DNA from: Xestospongia muta
Taxonomy: Eukaryota; Porifera; Demospongiae; Haplosclerida; Petrosiidae
NCBI GenBank assembly: GCA_963693285.1
Contig: OY848928.1
Span: 4,679,827-4,743,826, forward strand
Reading direction: 5' to 3'
Length of the DNA: 64,000 bases
Both the position numbers and the translations under genes were made by a program. A model generated the notes under the pieces. The model worked only from the letters and a program-made list of their open reading frames with translations, searched no databases and had not been told where the DNA came from. This document shows positions 53,636-61,977 of the stretch, piece after piece (the stretch's first letter is position 1; each line of letters starts with the position of its first letter).

Positions 53636-54284
53636 CTACAGAAATGGTACATAATCAGTACTGCTCTCATATGGAAGGTCATCTTCATTATCAAGCATTG
53701 ACTCTCGTCTCCTTATGACTGATATTGTGGTATTTGTAACAATATTCTATAAATAACTCTCCATACTTGAAAGTGGAATAGCTAATATCTAATATGAAAG
53801 TGTTGATTGAGAACAGTACATAGCCTTGCTTTGGCACAGCCTTGATGATATCCATTGACTCTAGTGTTAAGTTACACACATTTTCAGCAGAAATTGAAGT
53901 TGGTTCACATGACAAAATTGTCAAACCTTTCAGTAAAACATTTGATGAATCTAGGATATTTATACCAATTCCCTTATTATTACATACTAGTCTGGGTTTC
54001 TCATTATGTTCATTGGTATTGTTTAGACTTGGAAATGACTGCAAACTTACATTTACATAAGTCTCAATTATGATGTTGTCATCCATGGGGTGGTTTCCCT
54101 CCATGAAGAAGAAAATAGTATGGTCATTGAAATAAGCATTCTTGATATAGAAAGACAGGTTGTGACAGACAGTGTCGTTTCCATCTGGACAAGATGTTCC
54201 ATTGGGTGCTGAAACATAATACACACTAGCAGAAGAGAGTACTAGGACTAGAAACAACACAAACACACTATAAACTAAAGCCAT
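53636..54284 (-). pseudogene. Chimeric fragment C2'
   Basis: Second copy of the C N-terminus/foreign tail join, 8702 bases from C1' and with the same breakpoint. The frame from the ATG at 54284 again runs without interruption to the same stop (53691), giving 197 residues with a signal peptide and no membrane segment. Confidence 0.82.
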
Positions 54285-54470
54285 GTTTAACGCTGTCAAC
54301 ACAGTCAACTAATTCATAACATTCCATTTGTGATTACAAATCTACTTGTAATAACTATATAACCACACAATTATTTTACTACACACATGAATAATTAATA
54401 TAATTATACATGTATGAACAATTAATATCACAATATGAATAATTAATATGTAAAAGCCATGATTAATAGG

Positions 54471-57400
54471 CTACATAAATACATTATAGTCAGTACTACT
54501 CGTATATTGATTGTCATCTTCATAGTCAAGTAATGACTCTCGTCTCCTGAATACAGAAGTACTTGTGACAGGAACTGAAGATAAAAGTTCCACATCATTT
54601 GAACTAGAAGGTTTTTGAGACCTTTTGAATATCTTCCTTATGTTGGTAATTGGTTGTTGTAATTGAGACTTTAACAATTGATTCCAACTATGATAAAAAA
54701 TAATACCGCAAAATGTCAAAAATGCGACAATAACTAAAACAGCACTTGATATTTGCCCTTTTGAGAAGCGGTCATTGTTATTGAATGATAGCCTGGTATT
54801 CATATGTAGCATAAGCATAAGATTTAGAATGAAAGACACTTCAAGAAGAGCTAACTGAAAACGACGGTATATTCCCCTTAATATAAAATACATAAACATA
54901 ATAACAACTAAGACTGATGCTAATACATCCAAGCTTACATTAGCTTTGCTATCCAAGGACACAACTAGCGCTAAGATAACACGAACAAGTAGTAAAAACC
55001 CAGTCCAAAAACGACACTTGTCCTTATATGGACCTCCATATGCATCAAAGAAAGGCTTCATATTAGTTGACAGTTTTTGACAGCACTTGAGTTTTGATAG
55101 AGGTCCTTCAAACAGGGATATAGTGAGAAGATAACAAGTGTATGGAATTATTAATATAATCAGTACAGTCAGAGAGAACAGGAACAATGGTAGATGACAA
55201 TCTCCCAGATATTGCACATTGGCATCACTGTACCACATAGCATTCAATAATGTCTCATTTTTCTCATTAGTACATTTAACGTTTACATAATCAAGGGTTT
55301 GAAAAACAGTTCGTATTAATTTGGTATAGGAGAGTAAGATCATAGTGGCTAGTACTGGAACCACATGTGTTCCCACAAGTCGAACCACTTTGTTGGAATA
55401 TCGTGCCATTATTATGATAAGTAATAGGAGAAACCAAACATAGAATGGAAAAATAAATTGTAGCCATGTCTTACTACAGGAATCCATACCATTATAGAAA
55501 CAAGTCTCAATACCCAGATCTAGATTGATCCAGGAAATAAATTGACTAAGAAACGGTATAGGACCATTAGGAAAGAAAATGGGTTCATACAATTTGACAA
55601 CATTAGCATAGAATATAAGACCATTGATGGTACCTACGGACACAGTTAAGTTTAATGCAATGAGAAAAACTACCAGTGCTATACCAGCCAAGGCAAATGG
55701 AATGATAAGAGCTAAGTAGTCATTGGTACATTTTCCACATTGATTGAAACCTAACATGAGACTGAGTCCTTCACTACATTGTCCACAGAGTATGCCAGAT
55801 CTATTGAGGGTACATTGGGGATCAGGATAGGTGATTGTAAATTGAATGGTACTTTGATTGCAATAATGAAAAGGACAGTTTTGATGAACAATTACACAAT
55901 TTGACTTATTTTCATAACCAATCCATAAATCACCCTCTCTTGTAATAACTTGGGTGTTAATATCACATGATATTGGAGGCTCTGTTAACTCTGGTCTGCA
56001 AATACAAGCATCGTTTACCAATAGAAACCCAATTGGACAGGAGAGAATTGTTACTTTAATGATCTTAGCCATTGAATCAAGTATAGGATTAATGATTAAA
56101 TTAAGTGTGGCATATATTTGTACTTGTGTTGCATTCACTAAAGGACTAGCCACACAGGTAATATTAGTACAGTGTGCACTTATTTCATGGATAGTATTGA
56201 TGTTGGTTGAGTATTCCATTAATCGTATTTTACCAATTGTCAAACCATTAAATGAACCTACGGCAGCTAATGATACATTAATGCCAATTCCAGGTATTGC
56301 AGTTTTATTGGTAGATGTGATAGAGCAATCGAGTATTTCTGACTCACAAAAACAGACTTGTGTAGGATCTGATGATATTGAATGGTTTGTTCGTTGAGAA
56401 AAATAGTAAAAAAGATCATGAATGTTTTCACAATCCTCAATGTTACCACCATATAACACATCACCAGATATGCCAGCTGTATTGTTCACGAAATATACTG
56501 TTGCATCACTAGGATGTGAAATTTCAAAAAAACAAGAACTGGAAGGAGAATTTGCAGGAACAACCTGAGAAACAAATATTCCCCCTCCTGATTGATCAGC
56601 ATGATTATTAATAAACGACATGTTCATTTGTTCTTTGATTACCAAACGAGATGAACCATATAAAGCCATGCCTCCTCCATAAAATCCCCTGTTGTTCACA
56701 AAACAGTTACTTTTGTCAAAGGTTAACTGGCTTTGAAAACACAATAAGCCACTTGTATTGTGATCAGCAACCATAATTTGTTCAAACGTGACATTACGAA
56801 TATTTGATAAGTACAAAGCGGCTTGATATATATTGCTGGCAATCTGTACGTGATTAAAACGAAATAAGACGTTTTTAAAAATAAAATTAGATGGTTTAGT
56901 ATATCCATAAAGCCTTTCAACAGAGAGGTACAATCCTGCTCCACCGTTACCTGTATTGTTGTATATAATACAATTACGAAACTCAATTCTACCACCGCTA
57001 AACCATTTAATCCCGACGCCTCCAACATAGCCAGCAAAATTATCAGAAAAATTACTATTTTCAATAATCACCTCAACTTCATCGTAGCTTACATTATAAT
57101 AATAGATATAATATTCATAATCGTATACGTATTCAAACACATTCTCATTATTAGAACTATCATAATAGGACGAGTAAAAAATATCAGCCTGGTCCTGGTA
57201 CAAATACATACCAGCATAACTAGTTAAAGCAACAGGAATTAATGCATTCCCATAACTACTAACAGTATTATTCATTATAAGAGAACAATGGGCTGCGATA
57301 GATACCTGAAAGTAGAAGTTTGCCCCTAAGTATGCGGTGTTGCCATAGAATACAGCAGAGTCAATATAAATGTCTACCTTGTATTTTGTGTTTTCCATCT

Positions 57401-58139
57401 TGATGCTCAATCCGCAACCGCTGGCAATGAAATGCCTGCAATATTTTATACAATACCCCAATGAAAAATTTGATCGCACAATATCAACTCTATACAAACT
57501 TTCAGGATTATCAGTGTCTTTGTAATGAAGAAATGCATTGCCTGCTGGACATAAGTGAGTATTCAATTGATTTTGAGCAAATGAGGAATCAGCAATAGAC
57601 ACATTATAAGCATTTTGAAGAAGAAGTCCTGTACCTGAACCATTCTGGACTGATATCCACTCCAATGTGACAGCACTTACGTTAAGAAAACATAGAGTGA
57701 CATTAGAGAAATTATATTTTGTTATTTGATAAGTAAACCAACAGTTTGCTATTGTTAAAGCTTTCAATACAACTGTTTTGCTATCAGTGAAAACTATCCC
57801 TCCTTCAATGAAATGACTACACATTATTACTGATGTGGATTGCATAACTGTCTCATGGAAGCCTTGTTCTATATGACCCAGTCCCTGTAGAGTTAAATTA
57901 CTTACATCACTGATCTTCAACATATGCTGTAGAGTATGAGTTCCCTCTAGGAAGTAGAAGATTGTGTCATCAGTGAAGTAATCATCAGAATAAAAGGAGA
58001 GGTTGTGACAAGGTATGTCAATAGTAGGAAGACAAGGTTCCCCATTAGGAGCTGAGACATAATACTCAGAGCCAGTAACATGTTCAATGTAGATATATAG
58101 TATAACTGATACTATATAATAGAACTGGTACAAAGTCAT
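54471..58139 (-). CDS. Receptor-like beta-helix/multi-pass membrane protein, gene F (D group)
   Basis: Intact 1222-residue single-exon gene at the D position of the third unit. The membrane and tail half is nearly identical to D1/D2 and ends with the same tail RRRESLLDYEDD. The ectodomain is clearly different in sequence although the layout is the same (GGGMALYGSS, GGGIFVSQV, Cys-rich CTLNRSGILCGQCSEG). It has a unique Tyr/Asp-rich insertion at about residues 313-356 (YVYDYEYYIYYY). The ATG at 58139 is followed by signal peptide MTLYQFYYIVSVILYIYIEH. A 48-base 5' UTR intron (58154-58201) is supported by CTATAG and GTAAATG borders. Probably a surface protein with a different ligand face on a shared membrane module; this is inference. 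Confidence 0.92.
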   Translation of the reverse strand: MTLYQFYYIVSVILYIYIEHVTGSEYYVSAPNGEPCLPTIDIPCHNLSFYSDDYFTDDTIFYFLEGTHTLQHMLKISDVSNLTLQGLGHIEQGFHETVMQSTSVIMCSHFIEGGIVFTDSKTVVLKALTIANCWFTYQITKYNFSNVTLCFLNVSAVTLEWISVQNGSGTGLLLQNAYNVSIADSSFAQNQLNTHLCPAGNAFLHYKDTDNPESLYRVDIVRSNFSLGYCIKYCRHFIASGCGLSIKMENTKYKVDIYIDSAVFYGNTAYLGANFYFQVSIAAHCSLIMNNTVSSYGNALIPVALTSYAGMYLYQDQADIFYSSYYDSSNNENVFEYVYDYEYYIYYYNVSYDEVEVIIENSNFSDNFAGYVGGVGIKWFSGGRIEFRNCIIYNNTGNGGAGLYLSVERLYGYTKPSNFIFKNVLFRFNHVQIASNIYQAALYLSNIRNVTFEQIMVADHNTSGLLCFQSQLTFDKSNCFVNNRGFYGGGMALYGSSRLVIKEQMNMSFINNHADQSGGGIFVSQVVPANSPSSSCFFEISHPSDATVYFVNNTAGISGDVLYGGNIEDCENIHDLFYYFSQRTNHSISSDPTQVCFCESEILDCSITSTNKTAIPGIGINVSLAAVGSFNGLTIGKIRLMEYSTNINTIHEISAHCTNITCVASPLVNATQVQIYATLNLIINPILDSMAKIIKVTILSCPIGFLLVNDACICRPELTEPPISCDINTQVITREGDLWIGYENKSNCVIVHQNCPFHYCNQSTIQFTITYPDPQCTLNRSGILCGQCSEGLSLMLGFNQCGKCTNDYLALIIPFALAGIALVVFLIALNLTVSVGTINGLIFYANVVKLYEPIFFPNGPIPFLSQFISWINLDLGIETCFYNGMDSCSKTWLQFIFPFYVWFLLLLIIIMARYSNKVVRLVGTHVVPVLATMILLSYTKLIRTVFQTLDYVNVKCTNEKNETLLNAMWYSDANVQYLGDCHLPLFLFSLTVLIILIIPYTCYLLTISLFEGPLSKLKCCQKLSTNMKPFFDAYGGPYKDKCRFWTGFLLLVRVILALVVSLDSKANVSLDVLASVLVVIMFMYFILRGIYRRFQLALLEVSFILNLMLMLHMNTRLSFNNNDRFSKGQISSAVLVIVAFLTFCGIIFYHSWNQLLKSQLQQPITNIRKIFKRSQKPSSSNDVELLSSVPVTSTSVFRRRESLLDYEDDNQYTSSTDYNVFM

Positions 58140-58201
58140 GATGACAGTGTATCCTATAGAACAAAAGAAGTTTTAATAATGCATTGTGATAAAACATTTA
58201 C

Positions 58202-59603
58202 CTTCTTCTTTGCAATTGGCTGCTTGACTTCAAGGGCACAACATGAGTCCTCTGTAAGCATTGATTGGTTTGTTTAACAAATATATGGTTATACAGGTTT
58301 CATCTATGTTGATGCAAACTAAAAGCAAACATTACATTGTTTTCATTACTAATGTGCTATCACATAAACTAAGCAGTCAGTTTTTACAGTGTGTGGGAGC
58401 AATGGTTTTACATGTTAAAAATTCTGTTGCTGTAATAATGTCACATGTTGAGTTAGAGCATGATAATAAGTAAGTGTGTTAACTAATTTTAAAGCCACTA
58501 GTTTAACTAATACAATTTAATGCTAAGCCTGTTGTTGATGAAGGCGGAAGGTGTTAACACATTCAGTTAGTCAATTAGCCCTGATATATTGACAATCACA
58601 ATGCAGAGATAAAATTTTGAAAATGCACCAGACTACCATCAAATTTGGTTTGTGTAACTGTTCTATACATTCTATATGGTTTATGTTAACTGTTCTGTGA
58701 TTGTCTGTAATAGTTCTGTAATCGTTCAGTAGCTTTATGTAACAGTTCTTTAATGATCTGTAAATGGTATCTATGGAGATGCTACTTCCAAGTCTGTATA
58801 AATCACTATTTTGGTTGTTAAAGCACTTGAAATAAGACTTTAAAAGAAATACCTCGTGTTTAAGCATAAATTTCTGCTAAAAATAATCTTTAAAAGCCTC
58901 CTTGTTTTATAAATATCGCAGTACAAACAGAAGTTGAATAGGAAGAAAGACTATTATTCTACTATCCCTATATAGACAGTACTACTACTTGCCTAATGTT
59001 ATTTTTAAATGTCTACATACTAGGCTCAACTACTCCTGAAGGTTTTGTTGTATGTACAATAGAGGGTTTTCTTTATGAAGTAGTAGACAGACATATAGTT
59101 AAGTATGTGAGAAAAGGACATCTCCAAACATCAGATGATTGGAGACAGACATGGAAACAGGCAAAAATACATAAGAACTAAGACATTTCAATAGTCTATG
59201 TTTAATTTCTATATAATTATTATATAAGGATTGAAACAAAAAATTGACTGAAAAGATCCATGGGTGCTGGTAGACTGCCACATAATATTATATATATATA
59301 TATATATATATGTGTGATGAAATTAATACTACATACAGCATACTTTGTTAGAATACTGGACTCCTATTCAATATTTATTTACTGTTTTTATATGTTCAAT
59401 GGCAATGACTAGAATTCTAAAATTTGTAAACTGACTATACTTCAGGATGTTACCATTAAACTAGGCTACAATTAAGTTTTCATAACCTCACTAAAATAGA
59501 AAATAATATAGAGAAAACAGAAAGGAAGAGGATGTGAGAGAGCCACCCAACCTTCATCAATTGATATATATATATCGATCGATCGATTGATATATATATA
59601 TAT
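58202..59603. other. Unit-specific intergenic segment
   Basis: This stretch replaces the intergenic-plus-E-tail segment found in units 1 and 2 and shows no similarity to it by eye. It contains degenerate gttctgtaat repeats (about 58670-58770), a (TA)n microsatellite (about 59286-59310) and only short open frames that I do not recognise (for example plus 58996-59181). It may be an old insertion. Confidence 0.5.
59284..59311. repeat. (TA)n microsatellite
   Basis: An uninterrupted TA run of about 25 bases. Confidence 0.85.
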
Positions 59604-59607
59604 ATCA
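59562..59607. repeat. AT/GATC palindromic repeat at the truncation of E3
   Basis: A (TA)n run, then cgatcgatcgattga, then another (TA)n run; the flanks are self-complementary and could extrude as a hairpin. Homology of E3 to the family ends exactly at its right edge. Confidence 0.8.
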
Positions 59608-61317
59608 TAACCAATCCATAAATTACCCTCTCTTAATTGGGTTTGGATATTAATATCACATGATATATCATCATAAGTACTTAATTCAGATCTACAACCA
59701 CAAGTCCCACTGTTCAGTTTAAATCCAATTGGACAAGCCTCTATTGTAGCTTCAATAATCTTACCCATAGGGTCTTTTAAAGGATCAATTGGACTTTCAA
59801 GTGTAGCATAAACCTTTATTGTAGTCAATGAAGCATTAGTTATATTGAATACATAGGTAACATTAGTACACTGTGCTGTTAGACCATAATAAGAAGGAGT
59901 CATATTAGTTAAATACTCTCTCAATTGTATTACACCTGTTGTCACACCTCCACCATAAATTCCTGTATTGTTTACAAACTGACTATGTCCAACAAAGTAC
60001 ACCTGACTTCGTAAACTCAATAAACCAGCTGTGTTGTGATTGTTAACTTGAATTTGTTTAATTGTAACATTAAGAACATTAGATAATACTATGGCGGCTT
60101 CAAATTCGCTGCTCACATCAAGTACTTGATTAGAATCAAATAAAATATTATCAAGGTTAATATAAGGTTGTGTAGCACTAACTGAGACTTGAAAATATTC
60201 ATACACATACAATGTCATTCCTGACCTAATATGACCAGTGTTATTGTGTATAATGCAGTTCTGAAGCTCAAAACTACCACCAAGAAATAACCAGTTAACA
60301 CTAACTCCTCCAGTCTTCTTAGCAACATTGTGTGATATGTTGGTATTTTCAATAATTATATTACCTACCGAGCTAAAATGAAAAAAGTAAATGCCAGCTC
60401 CAGTATATGCAGATTTTGTAGTGATAGGAACAAATGTGTTACCATAAGTGCTAATAGTATTGTTTATTATAAGAGATTCATAATCTGTGTACCTGGCATA
60501 AAAGTAAAAGTTTGCCCCACATTGACCACTGTTGCCATAGAGTATAACTGAATCAACGAAAAATTGTACTTTATAGGGTTTTGCTAGTTGGAGTCTAATA
60601 TTTAAGCCACCACCTCTATAGCCACCTAATCCTAACGTAGAGTTTGATCGTATAATATCCACTTTGTATAAAGAATTTGGTGTGACAATGTATTGATAAT
60701 ATAGGTATGAATTACCTGCTACACAATATGAGTGTGGAGTATCAAGTTGATTTTGAGCAAATGAGGAGTCTGTGATTAACACATTGAAAGGATTAGTTAG
60801 AGAAAGTCCCAAACCTGAACCATTTTGGACTGATACCCATTCTAATGTGAAGTTTTCTGATTTCATAAAAGTGTAAGCTAACATTAGTTGGAATAAACCT
60901 GACTAAAATTTCAAACTTACAGTTTGCGATTGTTAAGAATTTTAAAATCACTTCTGAGCTATCTTTGAATGCCATACAACCTCTAGTGTCATCACTACAC
61001 ATTATTACTGATGTGGATTGCATAACTGTCTTGTGGAAACCTTGTTCTATATGACCCAGTCCCTGTAGAGTTAAATTACTTACATCATTGATCTCTAATG
61101 TACGTTGTAGAGTATGAGTTCCCTCTAGGAAGTAGAAGATTGTGTCATCAGTGAAGTAATCATCAGAATAAAAGGAGAGGTTGTGACAACGTATGTCAGT
61201 TGTAGGAGGACAAGGTTCCCCATTAGGAGTTGAGACATAATACTCTGAAGCGGTAATGTGTTCATTGTAGATATATAGTATAACTGATACTATATAACAG
61301 AACTGGTACCAACTCAT
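59604..61317 (-). pseudogene. Receptor-like pseudogene E3
   Basis: Third E copy. It starts with MSWYQFCYIVSVILYIYNEH and shares the one-base insertion of E1/E2 (near 60860). An internal deletion joins NNTGIYGGGV directly to TTGVIQLREY, removing several hundred bases. Unlike E1/E2 it still has SGTCGCRSEL and EGNLWIGYD, so it diverged before their larger deletion. It is then cut off by the AT-rich palindromic repeat. No Cys-rich core or membrane region remains. Confidence 0.87.
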
Positions 61318-61977
61318 AATGGAAGTATGTCCTATTGAGCAATCAGAAAATCAATTGTTAAATGCTTACATATCAAGCTTAGATTTGACAGTTACGTGTT
61401 TGTTGTGAAAAGTAGAGTAGCTGTATTACTAATTACAATGGAACTGCACAGTCATGTACTCTGACTTTCCAAAATGAGCATGTGTGAAATATGTAGTGAT
61501 TTCCTATTATAAATTTCATAGTGACAGCCCATATACTCAATAATCCAGCAAAGTAGATGGAGTATGGAGTGTGTCTACTTGTAATGAACAAGTACTATGT
61601 CACTAAACATTGATATGAACTAAATAGAAAAGTGAAAGGTCTTTTTGTGGTATGATATATACCTTTATATACAGTTAAGACATGCTATATGACTTGTGTC
61701 AATAAAAAGGTGTTCTTAATACTAGTATGTACATAGTAACTCCTATCAGTAAAGAACGTACAAACATTAGTAACTTGTTCTGCCTTTCCTACTAAACTCA
61801 ATAATATTAAATTTAATTTATAGATTCACAAAAAACAATAATTAACAGTATATAACACATGTACATAACGTACTTCAATGATATTATGATCATCGAGGTC
61901 AATTTTTAGTTTTAAACATACACTTACCAATTCACACATACATTATAATAACCATTACTACACTCTCTATAATAATT
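61318..61977. other. E3 upstream / G 3' flank
   Basis: Homologous to 43694-44356 and 52397-53056. No gene is seen. Confidence 0.5.

Noticed and set aside
58261..59181. Possible small genes between F and E3
   Set aside because: Only 60-98 codons, no recognised domain or signal peptide, and no conserved partner in the other units.
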